Positions 17,501 to 25,775 of a stretch of DNA of 64,000 bases are shown piece after piece. Numbering within the stretch: the first letter of the stretch is position 1; every line of letters begins with the position of its first letter. This DNA comes from Halobacteriovorax sp. HLS. GTDB taxonomy: Bacteria; Bdellovibrionota; Bacteriovoracia; Bacteriovoracales; Bacteriovoracaceae. The notes under the pieces were generated by a model. That model had not been told where the DNA came from. It did not search any database and saw only the letters and a program-made list of their open reading frames with translations. The stretch covers positions 512,707 to 576,706 of the forward strand of contig NZ_QOCL01000009.1 of NCBI RefSeq assembly GCF_004006665.1, in the 5' to 3' direction. The position numbers and the translations under genes are program-made.

Positions 17501-20165
17501 AAAAAGAGATCAATATGCAAAGAGAATTCAAAAATGTATTTCTGAAAAGTTATCTTCGAAGAATTCTTTAGAGGAAGTAACTGATTCTTTATCTCAAGCG
17601 CAGGATGCATGTATTGTTAGTTTAGTTTTAAGTGATGATGCTGCTAAAGACATTCTCTCTCCTGTTGTTTCAACTATGTTAGATGAAAATGACATAGGGA
17701 TTGATCTACAGGCCAAGGCCATCGGTCCTATTGTCCACAATATGCGAGAGCGAGTTAATTCAAGATTAAAAACAGAAAGCTTAACGCTTGATCAAGTTGT
17801 TGATGAGTTTAAAAAAGTTAAGGGGACGGCAATCTATTTCATAGCAGATATGACTATTGATGGATATGTGAATGACTTTATTGATGATAAAAGTAAAGTT
17901 GATGAAATCTCTCTAAAGGTAAGAAAGGACTTATTTGATGGCGAAGACGGTTATCGAGCAATTCTTACTGGAGAGAAGGACGAAGCTAAGTTTGATAATC
18001 ATATTCGTTCACTAACAAAAGATGCTGCCATTAAGCTCACTGCAATTGTCACCAATGAAGAAGCAAAGAAATTATTGTCAACAGGAGTGCTTAAAAGTGA
18101 AGCTGAAGTTGAAAAATTATCTAAGAATGCTCCTATCACTATGGAAAAGTGTTTAAATGAATTTAAAACTGGTGAGTTTAGTGATCATGTTACGTATTGT
18201 ATTGCACATACTAAAGCGTCACTGACAAAGGATGTTTTTGAAGATCAGCTAAAGTCTGTTTTATATAATAGTGAGTATTCAGAGTATTTTGATGAGAAAA
18301 CCAGAAAAGAAATTTTGGATAAACAGATTAATCCACAACTAGAAAGTAGTATCAAAGAGGCCTATAAAAAAGATGAGCTTGAATCCTTTATAGAAGACTT
18401 TACTTTAAGTTCGACTATTATTGCGTCTAAACCTGTACTTAGAGGAATAATTGCAGAGACGATATATGGCAAAGGGGTTGACCCTAAGAATGCTCCTGCC
18501 TCTAAAGTTGAACTGGTAGAAATGGCCTCACAAAAGTCTGAAGAGGTTTTATCGAATTGTTTACTTGAAAATCAAAGAGCTGGAAAGAAGTCTTCCCAAG
18601 ATACAGAGCTTTGTATAAATGGTGTTAAGTTAACGGCCACGAGTCTTATACTTGAATCAATTCTGGATGATGTAGGTACTTATTTTGATAAAGATCCGAT
18701 CTCTAGAAAGAAGTTGATAGATGGTCAAGTGAAGTACTTAGAACTTTGTGCAAAGAGTGCCAATGTTGAATTTAAAGGAAATGAATTTTCTAATCATTTA
18801 AACTCATGTTTAATTGAAGATATTTTCGATTTTACAGGAAATGCTGTAAAGCACTTGTCCCATAAGAATGAGTTAATGAGAACTATTGGGGATAATGATC
18901 TGGAGAAAATGAATACTTGTATTCAGGATGCTAAGCGAGACTATGTTAAATCTCAAAAAGTAGTCTCTTTAAGTGCGCAACAACGTAATGAGCTTTACTC
19001 TAAGATTAAAGATGGTGTTGGATTTTGGAATGAGATCTTTAGTATTCATGAACAGAGTGGAATTAAGAACTCTTCGAAAGGTGTCATCGACTGGTCTGTT
19101 GAAACTGTAAAAAGATGTGCAACAAAAGAAGTCACGCCTCTCGTTCTAGATAGTATTCTTTTATCTAGAACTGGTAAGAAGGCAATGGGTGTGACTTCAC
19201 ACGAGCATGCACTTGTTCTGGAAATCTCTCGGGCCATAAAAGATTTTACTGGTAAAGAGTTTGATGATCGTTTTTGGATTGATTTTTCCTCAGCGTTTTC
19301 AACAGATAGTAAGAAAGCTGAACCTTCTGTTAATGATCGCAAAGATATCAGCGATTATATTAATTCTATAATGCCAATATTAGGTACTTATATTAAGAAA
19401 TTGTCGGCATTTGATTCTAAGCGAACCGTAGAAGAGTTTAGAGAATTGCTAAAAGAAATTGCCTTGGCCAAAAAGAATAAGAACCTCACTTTAGACGAGC
19501 TTAAAGATATACTTCTTTCATCTAAGCTGATGGATACAATTATAACTTCTGAAATTGGTGAAGTAATTCGAAAAGAGGCCACTGTGGCGCTTTCTTCAGA
19601 GGGACTAACTGCTGATGATATTCGCAAGATCGTCTCACCAAAGATTTTGAATGAATTATTTTCGCCTAAGAATCCAAAGGCCAAGAAAGTGTTAGACGAT
19701 ATAAAGCAACAGTATATTAGACCTCTTTTAGATGGTAAGAAAGTTGACGGGATCCCTGAGTCTGTAGTTAAAGATGTTAAAATACATCTTGCATCTGACA
19801 CTAAAATGGGGGGATTTGTTGAAACTTTAGCAGGAGCTATTGTTCAAAAGAAATTAGATGCTAAAAGACCTAATAATGTTGGTACTCAAACGATTGCGGG
19901 TCTGATTGGCTACAATCATAGAGATTTTGATTGGAACAATTTAAGACAAAGAAGAGCTACAGGAGTTGCAAGTAAGGACCAGCCTGTGCAAAAAGCGATT
20001 GATTACTTTGGAGCGAGTGTTCTAAAGCCTATTCTTTTAAAAGAGAACTTAGGTAATCATGTTGAAAATGGGATATTCTCAAATAAAGTAACCCCAATCA
20101 TTGAAAAGAGAAAGGAGTCTTTCTCAGAAATGATTGAGGGATTAATGGAGTTAGATAGACCTTAG
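14595..20165 (+). CDS. Giant secreted protein with repeated cysteine pairs, 1856 residues
   Basis: It starts with TTG at 14595, chosen because it opens directly on a signal peptide (basic MREYIRKH, then 'LFSFALVLVCFCELSFA'). The mature protein is hydrophilic and highly charged. Residues of about 30-500 hold short beta-rich stretches ('KEIYMDLDTGDFYFRKFDDGKVDKD'-like). From about 600 to 1510 it is mostly helical with a recurring cysteine pair: 633/649, 689/707, 760/796, 842/867, 905/934, 981/1006, 1186/1202, 1322/1340, 1385/1405 and 1442/1508. The first cysteine of a pair is often in a 'KC(L/I)' context. Outside this zone there is only Cys323. This suggests degenerate helical repeats each closed by a disulfide in an oxidising compartment. 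The last ~350 residues lack Cys. No family is recognised. A sigma-28-like promoter lies just upstream. Confidence 0.82.
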   Translation: MREYIRKHLFSFALVLVCFCELSFAHTLLHQHASSDGATVVYLDEVSRKLIVRKYHSTDSKIPANFPKNIRSLSSFNPSIFDKYQGVSSSESIVDLNSSSSAISSALSRAVDDSSSKFRIERTMNELKKNLEGKSSYKVVADTKRHGKRNIALFNPVSSHFIIQKSKYSNAEVSSPVSFPKDLARRFRESDQDSYDLSTPHKIDKYRSRIQKGLKNARVSEDVIAKTLREIDELKKSKSEIISKMKLIKTVGESGEQKEIYMDLDTGDFYFRKFDDGKVDKDSFFNVGDDATLESLKELLIKEDLYNEGEFEQKFTDFFSNHCPENQAADVIDNYENIEDILNVNSQVWEQYLSMAVSDGPLILEDGSLVSKLSYQGQEHGVKFKLDRLGNIESVSFINSDKATQSGLSIERVKEGNEYIFKIVSNDNGEKLDQFFFDTEAVKLDSDPITAKLAIYVLGSHEKDPLGKNYYDKNIYPIELDGLGKITNSGKKIHLSSARSSKYPHRFKEGDGAGVTSFFFSNFFSTNGRREKLENEISKEALNTSEKLNKDGVVLLNKGEVKETVSLIVSEVERDIPKLKGSVPQITAKVYEHAYEKFSKIIVPKMIKDMMPGEKQDIYESITDKAMVEFKQCLKRASDQSNPEGAPKCMESFEKEAPVIIGQEILDLQLSQNGYEQLSAKAKLEYTKCIKENYDTAKGDINFIKGCIFKATFSSVDDGLEGVISLTLEKMSKEMDPTGKKTISVSSNISLASRNALRSCYSKKGYLSSRVFTDSYNMDTLKELEVETFKQDLFTCAASVEEIVTSNVTEQFIRDNLAEIDLPENKRAEILSLSMDKGLKHCVDIQKRRVDILAKSGKFSVVKASECKDYVTLFVTEQVVDQSLQEKVSKDLWNKIGKDAPHKSCFEGLKQNSLKNLLEESESEFNIDQQSANCLKKSIEWITYYVAKEELLKTFSDDPMYKKVKIDDKKRDQYAKRIQKCISEKLSSKNSLEEVTDSLSQAQDACIVSLVLSDDAAKDILSPVVSTMLDENDIGIDLQAKAIGPIVHNMRERVNSRLKTESLTLDQVVDEFKKVKGTAIYFIADMTIDGYVNDFIDDKSKVDEISLKVRKDLFDGEDGYRAILTGEKDEAKFDNHIRSLTKDAAIKLTAIVTNEEAKKLLSTGVLKSEAEVEKLSKNAPITMEKCLNEFKTGEFSDHVTYCIAHTKASLTKDVFEDQLKSVLYNSEYSEYFDEKTRKEILDKQINPQLESSIKEAYKKDELESFIEDFTLSSTIIASKPVLRGIIAETIYGKGVDPKNAPASKVELVEMASQKSEEVLSNCLLENQRAGKKSSQDTELCINGVKLTATSLILESILDDVGTYFDKDPISRKKLIDGQVKYLELCAKSANVEFKGNEFSNHLNSCLIEDIFDFTGNAVKHLSHKNELMRTIGDNDLEKMNTCIQDAKRDYVKSQKVVSLSAQQRNELYSKIKDGVGFWNEIFSIHEQSGIKNSSKGVIDWSVETVKRCATKEVTPLVLDSILLSRTGKKAMGVTSHEHALVLEISRAIKDFTGKEFDDRFWIDFSSAFSTDSKKAEPSVNDRKDISDYINSIMPILGTYIKKLSAFDSKRTVEEFRELLKEIALAKKNKNLTLDELKDILLSSKLMDTIITSEIGEVIRKEATVALSSEGLTADDIRKIVSPKILNELFSPKNPKAKKVLDDIKQQYIRPLLDGKKVDGIPESVVKDVKIHLASDTKMGGFVETLAGAIVQKKLDAKRPNNVGTQTIAGLIGYNHRDFDWNNLRQRRATGVASKDQPVQKAIDYFGASVLKPILLKENLGNHVENGIFSNKVTPIIEKRKESFSEMIEGLMELDRP

Positions 20166-20167
20166 TC

Positions 20168-21925
20168 CTACATTCTTTGAGGAGCTTCAATACCTAAAAG
20201 ACCTAGTCCATTTTGCATGATTAAACTAACTGACTTAGCAAGAACGAGTCTAGACTCTTTAAGTTCTTGTGTTTCAGCTTTGCTAATTGAACACTCGGCA
20301 TAGAAACTATTAAAGAGTTTTCCTAGTTCAAATAAGTATGAACATAAGGCAGTAGGAGAGTTCTTCTCGTGACATTGAACAACGATGTCATTAAATGCTG
20401 AACACTTAAGTAGTAGTGCTATTTCACTATCTTGTGATAATTGAGAAAAATCAGGCTTAAGTTGCGCTGAATATCCTAGCTTCTCACAAAGCGAGTTAAT
20501 TCTTGCATATACATATTGCAGGTATGGACCAGTTTCTCCATCTAGTTTTAACCATTCTTTCATGTCGAAAACAATTTTACGGTTATTATCAAATCTAGTC
20601 ATTCCGTAATTGATGGCCCCTCTTGCAATCTTTTGTGCAGTAGAATTAATCTCTTCTTCAGACCAGTCTCCAGCATACTTTTCTAGGTATTCTTTTTTAA
20701 TATGCGATTGCATTTGGGAAATTAGGTCCATCAAAGGAACTATATTTCCTTTTCGAGAACTCATAGCACCGTCTGGAAGTTCAACAAAGTTGTATTGTAA
20801 GTGATGGCAGTTTTTGGCCTGTTCAAAGCCAATTTTTTCTAAGACTTTAAACACTTGTGCAAAGTGAAATGACTGTCTAGTGTCTACAATATAAATATTG
20901 TTTTCAATTCCATACTCTTCAAACTTCTTTACAGCAAGAGCAACGTCTTTTGTTGCATAGAGACCTGTTCCATCGGATTTGATAAGAATACAAAAACCTA
21001 GCTTATCTTCTTCAAGGTTCATTCCTACAGCACCATCATCTTTAATCAGTTTTCCTTGCTTATATAAGTCTTTAACTAACTCAAGCGAAGGAGTATCTAC
21101 TTCTGACTCAAAGAACCATCTGTCGAACTCTACGTCGGCCCATTTGTAAGTACTTTTCATTAAATCCAGTGACCATTGTCTAGTCTCTTTCCAAAGATCA
21201 AAGTATTCTCCAGATTCACTTTCTAACTCTTTTAAAATTGCAGTTAGCTGTGCTCTGTTTTGTTCTTCTTGATCACTACCTAGTTGGTCCTCAAGTAGTA
21301 GGTTTGCTCTAGTGTAGATTTTTCCAAGCCATGAACCTTTATCTGTTTCAGGAACTGCTTCTTTGTTGTGATACTTTAAGTACCAGAGACATTTGGCAAC
21401 ATGAGTTCCAGAGTCTCCAGGGTAGGTAACAGCTACAACATCTTGATTGGCATATTTCTTAATTCTAACGAGGGCATTTCCAAGACATAAATTTCTCATA
21501 TGTCCTACGTGCATCTCTTTGTGTGTATTTGGTTGAGAGTATTCAATCATCGTTTTCGGACGTTCAGAACACAGTTCTTTTTTAAAGAATTCTCCACTTA
21601 TTATTTCTTCAGTTAATAACTTTGAAAAGTGAGCAGGATTAATAAAGAAGTTTAGGTATGGCCCAACTGATTTGGCCTCTTGAATAATCCCATTTGCTGA
21701 GATTGACTCCGCTAGTTTCCCGGAAATCATATTAGGGGCCATTTTTGTTTCTTTTGCCAGTGGAAAACATGGAAAAGCGATGTGACCCATTTTCATATTT
21801 GGAGCTAGAGAAATTAACTTGTAGATACTATCAATAGTTAGCGCCGCATCTGGAAAGTTCTCCTTAAGTGAATTTTCAATATTTTGGGCGATTTCTTTTA
21901 AAATAGTATTGTGTAAAACAGTCAT
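20168..21925 (-). CDS. argS: Arginyl-tRNA synthetase
   Basis: A 585-residue class Ia synthetase that charges tRNA-Arg. The N-terminal 'Add1' domain (residues ~1-110) includes 'KMGHIAFPCFPLAK'. The active site opens with 'EYSQPNTHKEMHVGHMRNLCLGNALVRI', where HVGH is the HIGH motif. Further marks are 'VAVTYPGDSGTHVAK', 'DGTGLYATKDVALA' and 'MSSRKGNIVPLMDL', which takes the place of KMSKS in this family. The C-terminal anticodon-binding domain ends 'GLGLLGIEAPQRM', as ArgRS proteins do. It is convergent with the giant secreted protein gene, with two bases between stops. Confidence 0.97.
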   Translation of the reverse strand: MTVLHNTILKEIAQNIENSLKENFPDAALTIDSIYKLISLAPNMKMGHIAFPCFPLAKETKMAPNMISGKLAESISANGIIQEAKSVGPYLNFFINPAHFSKLLTEEIISGEFFKKELCSERPKTMIEYSQPNTHKEMHVGHMRNLCLGNALVRIKKYANQDVVAVTYPGDSGTHVAKCLWYLKYHNKEAVPETDKGSWLGKIYTRANLLLEDQLGSDQEEQNRAQLTAILKELESESGEYFDLWKETRQWSLDLMKSTYKWADVEFDRWFFESEVDTPSLELVKDLYKQGKLIKDDGAVGMNLEEDKLGFCILIKSDGTGLYATKDVALAVKKFEEYGIENNIYIVDTRQSFHFAQVFKVLEKIGFEQAKNCHHLQYNFVELPDGAMSSRKGNIVPLMDLISQMQSHIKKEYLEKYAGDWSEEEINSTAQKIARGAINYGMTRFDNNRKIVFDMKEWLKLDGETGPYLQYVYARINSLCEKLGYSAQLKPDFSQLSQDSEIALLLKCSAFNDIVVQCHEKNSPTALCSYLFELGKLFNSFYAECSISKAETQELKESRLVLAKSVSLIMQNGLGLLGIEAPQRM

Positions 21926-21997
21926 AAAATTCTCGTGTCATAAATTTAAAGATAATATGTTATACTTATTCTATCTTACTAGAAATGCAAAGGTTTT

Positions 21998-22378
21998 ATG
22001 CGAATACTTGTCATCATTTCATGTTTTCTAAGCTTTCAAAATATCGTTTTTGGACAAAAAATCGATGAAAGTGACCTGCTTAATAAGGATGAGAAAAACT
22101 CGACCCTAAGAAGAAGACTTGAGCCAAGAATAAGTGATAAATATTATCGGGGACGATACCTGATCTATGATTGCGTAAATAGACATTATGTATGTATCAA
22201 TTTACCAAGTTTTTATAATTGCCAAGAAGAAAGATTGAAAGAGATTGAGGCCAAGAGTGTGCTCTTGTCTTGCGCTCCTCTAAAACAGTTTAAAACCCAA
22301 AAGGAGTGCTTCGACGTGAACTACTCGCTTATTCACAGAATTACGAATAAATCATTTTGTGTTAATCAGGTTTTTTAG
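21998..22378 (+). CDS. Small secreted cysteine-rich protein, 126 residues
   Basis: Signal peptide MRILVIISCFLSFQNIVFG, then a mature part of about 107 residues with six cysteines at 59, 66, 75, 92, 104 and 121. That even number would allow three disulfides. The segment before the first cysteine is charged ('STLRRRLEPRISDKYYRGR'). I recognise no family. The gene is divergent from argS across a 72-base gap and overlaps the convergent GNAT gene by four bases at the 3' ends. Confidence 0.65.
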   Translation: MRILVIISCFLSFQNIVFGQKIDESDLLNKDEKNSTLRRRLEPRISDKYYRGRYLIYDCVNRHYVCINLPSFYNCQEERLKEIEAKSVLLSCAPLKQFKTQKECFDVNYSLIHRITNKSFCVNQVF

Positions 22379-22812
22379 ATAATTGTTTTAAACATGAGTA
22401 CGTGAGGACCAATATCCTTGATATCAAATTCACTTCCAATTTTCTCAAATCCAACTTTTTGATAAAAACCCTGAGCAGTTGTGCGTGCATTACACCAAAG
22501 TAATTGGCAAAAGTTCTGCTTAATAATTGGAAAAGCTGTTTTTAAAAGTGCTGAGCTTAGCCCTTTACCTTGATGTTCAGGTAGAGTGGCCATACCTCTT
22601 AATCTGTATTGATATTCTTCAGCTAAATCTTTATTTTTTTCAAAATAAAAAGAAGCAACACTTACGAGTTGGGAGTCTATGAACGCCCCAAGATGAAAAC
22701 TTTGTTCGTTTTCATCATTTTTAAAGTGACAAGTATCGATAGGTTTACCAGGTCTTAAAACCTGATTTCTAATTTGATATGTATCAGATGCATTTATTCT
22801 TAAAACTTTCAT
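22375..22812 (-). CDS. GNAT-family N-acetyltransferase
   Basis: A 145-residue protein of usual GNAT length. The acetyl-CoA-binding motif A is visible as 'RGMATLPEHQGKGLSSALLKTA' near residues 69-90 (Q/HxGxG type loop 'HQGKGLS'). A later 'LWCNARTTAQGFYQKVGFEKIG' is the typical motif-B helix and strand. Such enzymes transfer acetyl groups to small-molecule amines or protein N-termini, and the substrate cannot be deduced. There is no operon partner: the gene upstream ends about 75 bases away and the neighbour downstream is convergent with a four-base overlap. Confidence 0.88.
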   Translation of the reverse strand: MKVLRINASDTYQIRNQVLRPGKPIDTCHFKNDENEQSFHLGAFIDSQLVSVASFYFEKNKDLAEEYQYRLRGMATLPEHQGKGLSSALLKTAFPIIKQNFCQLLWCNARTTAQGFYQKVGFEKIGSEFDIKDIGPHVLMFKTII

Positions 22813-22887
22813 AATTATAGTGTGTTAGAGTGGTGGTGTCCTTTATAGGAGTATCGCCAGACAATGTCACTAAAATAATAATCATGC

Positions 22888-23520
22888 TTAGTAAGTAGCT
22901 GAAATCCTGAATAAGTTTTCCATAGAAAGACCTGCAAGTGCCTTTGAGAAGAACTCAAAAAGGGTATCAGGTATGCCTGTGTCGTGACCAAACCACTGTG
23001 CATAGCTGTAGAAAAGACAGCGATTATTGTATTCAATCGCGATAATCTCCCCCTTAAGTCCATTGAGAAAACCACGATCAAATATGAATGGGTATCTTCC
23101 TGGCCTCTTTATTCTAGGAATTGCAAAGTTTAGACTCATATCAAACGGTAGTAACTTCGAGGAGAGTTGAAAGTTCACCCTTTGTGCTTTGTCGTCGTAG
23201 CTACTTTCTTTGATAAAACCGAGATGTTTACTAAAAGATTCGTAGTGAGACAGCTTTCTAAGTGCAAAACGACAGGACTTTGGGTGGAGTCCGGAGATGA
23301 TAAAGTCTAGTTTTTGATAGTTTTGTGAATGTTTCTTTGAACTTTTAACCGTTGAAGTTACATAAATTTCATTTTTTAATATTTTTTTCCATGCAGATTC
23401 ACTTATGGATTTTTGAACACTTATATGGTCAAACTTCTTTTGAGCATGGACAATTGGGGCACCATGGGCAGTACTGATTAGCAGTAAAATAGTTAAAATA
23501 TATTGTTTTATGTGACGCAT
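22888..23520 (-). CDS. Hypothetical secreted protein, 210 residues
   Basis: Signal peptide MRHIKQYILTILLLISTAHG with a likely cut after AHG-A or after 'IVHA'. The mature part has mixed helix and strand, two cysteines ('KSCRFALRKL', 'NNRCLFYSYAQWFG') and a beta-rich middle ('VNFQLSSKLLPFDMSLNFAIPRIKRPGRYPF'). I recognise no family. It has an unusual C-terminal run 'YALFEFFSKAL'-like helix. It is divergent from the topoisomerase operon across 84 bases. Confidence 0.7.
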   Translation of the reverse strand: MRHIKQYILTILLLISTAHGAPIVHAQKKFDHISVQKSISESAWKKILKNEIYVTSTVKSSKKHSQNYQKLDFIISGLHPKSCRFALRKLSHYESFSKHLGFIKESSYDDKAQRVNFQLSSKLLPFDMSLNFAIPRIKRPGRYPFIFDRGFLNGLKGEIIAIEYNNRCLFYSYAQWFGHDTGIPDTLFEFFSKALAGLSMENLFRISATY

Positions 23521-23604
23521 CGTACCTTTTCTTGGATAATATGGCTCATTACTCTGATTAATATATCAAATTTATCACAACCTGAATCATAGGGAAAATG
23601 ACGC

Positions 23605-25761
23605 ATGGGTAAGAGTATTGAAACCGTAAAAAGAAAAGGTAAAGCAAAGGAAGCACTGATTGAGAGTAAAGATCAGCGGTGGCATTGCCGAAATCGTATT
23701 ACTCTAGTCTTTGGCTCAAATGATATCGAGGAACTAGATACTTATATCTATGAAGATCATAAAGTTGACTTTAAAACTGTTAAATTTCATCAGGCCAAGA
23801 GTAAGGCCATAGAAGAAATCTTAGATAATTGTATTGATGAATTCTATCGTGGCCATGTTACAGAAATTCACTGCGAATTATCGGACGATGGTAAGACTGT
23901 TGCCGTTGAAGATAATGGTATCGGGTTTCCACTTCCAAAAGTTCCTCAGGTTTACTCAGAATTTAGAACGGGTTCAAAATTTAAAGACGAAGAGACAGAT
24001 GCAAAGGGGTTTTTACATAGAACCTTAGGTCAAAACGGTCTTGGTGCCGCGGCAACATGTCTTACTAGTGATGAGTTCAAGGTTCGTGTTCGTCATTATA
24101 ATACAAAAAAAGAGCAAACTTATACGTTCATTGATGGAGCTCTAAAGGTCAAAAAGACTAAGCCTAAGACTTTTGCTGGACACTCTGGGGTTAGAGTTGA
24201 AGTTACTCTCTCTAAAGAGGTCTATAAGAATAATACTATTGATGCTGATTTACTAAGAAAGAGAATTATTGACCTTTCTTATAATAACCCTGGTCTGACT
24301 TTCTATTTCAATAAAGAAAAGTATCACTTTAAGAAGGGGCTTTTAGAGCTTGCTCAAAGAGTTGACGAAAAAACGGCGCAGGAATTCGGTACTAGTACTT
24401 ATATTTATGAAAATACTAATACAAAAGGGAAGAAGGTTAAAGGGAAGATAGATATGTCTATTGCCCTAAACATCTGTCCAAAGTCTGAAGAGCGAGAAAA
24501 GTATATTTCTTTTGTTAACTCTACTCCTACTTTTGACGGTGGTTTTCACCATGATCGTGTAAGACGTATTTTTATCAATGGTGTGAAAGACAAGCTTGCC
24601 AGAGCGATGAAGAAAGAGAAGGTAACTCTAGTAGATAATGATATTTTAACAGGTATTACTTTTACTATTGGTATTACAATGCCAAATCCTCGCTTTGAGT
24701 CCCAAACAAAGAGAAAGCTTGTTAGAGATACTTTCTTAGAAAAGGGAATTGAAGAAATAATGTCTAAGAATATGGATAAATTTCTTAGAAAGAATAAAGA
24801 GTACTTAGAGCTTGTAATGGAAAGAGGTAAGTCTCGTCACCGTTTTCAAGAACTCAAAGATGCATCGAAAGTTGCAAGAAAACAGAAGAAACAAAGAGTT
24901 GAAAAGTTACTAGATGCTAACGAGAGAAAGAAAAGAGAGTTATGCTCTTTATTTATTTGCGAAGGGGATTCTGCTATTGGTGGTCTTCGTTCTGCAAGAG
25001 ATAAGCTTTATCAAGGTGGAATCGCTCTTAAGGGTAAGCCAATGAATGTTGCCCAGTCTTCTATTAATGACATTATTAATAATCAAGAATTTGCAGATAT
25101 AATGGCCTCAATTGGCCTTGTTATTGGTGTAGAAGCTGAAATCTCAAACCTTAGATACTCGAAGATTATTTTTCTCGCGGATTCGGATGTTGATGGTGGG
25201 CATATCAATACGCTCTTAACAAACTTCTTCTTCCAGTTTTGGCCAGAATTATTTGAACTTGATGTGATATGTATTGCTAAAGCACCACTATTTGAGGTTA
25301 TTACAGATAAGGGAACTAAATATATTGAAACTCCAAGTGAGCTAGATGATTTTAGAGCTACGACAAAATTAAAGATTAAAGAAATTCAAAGAAATAAGGG
25401 ACTTGGGGAAATGTCTCCAGAGGCGTGGAAGCATGTTCTTTCTCGTGAGTCTTTCACTGTTATAACTGCTAACGATATGTCTCTTGCAAAAGAGATGCTG
25501 AACGTCTGTTTTGGTAAAGATACTAGCCTTAGAAAAGACCTGTTAATGGATGAAGAGTCTACTGGAGAAAGTGTTTCGGTATCATCTTCAAAAGTGAAAA
25601 GCACTTCTAAGAGTTCTAGTAAAAAGAAAGTAACTAAGAAGAAAGTTGCCAAAAAGAAAGTAGCACCTAAGAAAGCTGCTGCTAAAAAAGCCACTTCGAA
25701 AAAGAAAGTTACTAAGAAGAAAGCAGCTACTAAGAAAACTAAAAAGAAATCCAAGAGATAA
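23605..25761 (+). CDS. Divergent type IIA topoisomerase subunit B (ParE/GyrB-like)
   Basis: A 718-residue ATPase and TOPRIM subunit. The GHKL ATPase motifs are 'AIEEILDNCIDEFY' (residues 68-81), 'VEDNGIGFP' (101-109) and 'TLGQNGLGAAAT' (140-151). The QTK loop is 'FESQTKRKL' (364-372). The TOPRIM residues are 'FICEGDSAIGGLRSARD' (450-466) and 'LADSDVDGGH' (524-533). Two features are odd. The 'RKRPGMYIG' block near the N-terminus of bacterial GyrB/ParE is absent, replaced by 'HCRNRITLVFGSND'. And residues from about 675 to the end form a histone-H1-like tail of KKK, AKK and TKK repeats. With the next gene (14-base gap) it forms a complete enzyme that passes DNA duplexes using ATP. Symbol parE is possible but not assigned, given the divergence. 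Confidence 0.9.
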   Translation: MGKSIETVKRKGKAKEALIESKDQRWHCRNRITLVFGSNDIEELDTYIYEDHKVDFKTVKFHQAKSKAIEEILDNCIDEFYRGHVTEIHCELSDDGKTVAVEDNGIGFPLPKVPQVYSEFRTGSKFKDEETDAKGFLHRTLGQNGLGAAATCLTSDEFKVRVRHYNTKKEQTYTFIDGALKVKKTKPKTFAGHSGVRVEVTLSKEVYKNNTIDADLLRKRIIDLSYNNPGLTFYFNKEKYHFKKGLLELAQRVDEKTAQEFGTSTYIYENTNTKGKKVKGKIDMSIALNICPKSEEREKYISFVNSTPTFDGGFHHDRVRRIFINGVKDKLARAMKKEKVTLVDNDILTGITFTIGITMPNPRFESQTKRKLVRDTFLEKGIEEIMSKNMDKFLRKNKEYLELVMERGKSRHRFQELKDASKVARKQKKQRVEKLLDANERKKRELCSLFICEGDSAIGGLRSARDKLYQGGIALKGKPMNVAQSSINDIINNQEFADIMASIGLVIGVEAEISNLRYSKIIFLADSDVDGGHINTLLTNFFFQFWPELFELDVICIAKAPLFEVITDKGTKYIETPSELDDFRATTKLKIKEIQRNKGLGEMSPEAWKHVLSRESFTVITANDMSLAKEMLNVCFGKDTSLRKDLLMDEESTGESVSVSSSKVKSTSKSSSKKKVTKKKVAKKKVAPKKAAAKKATSKKKVTKKKAATKKTKKKSKR

Positions 25762-25775
25762 GGAAGAATTAGAAA

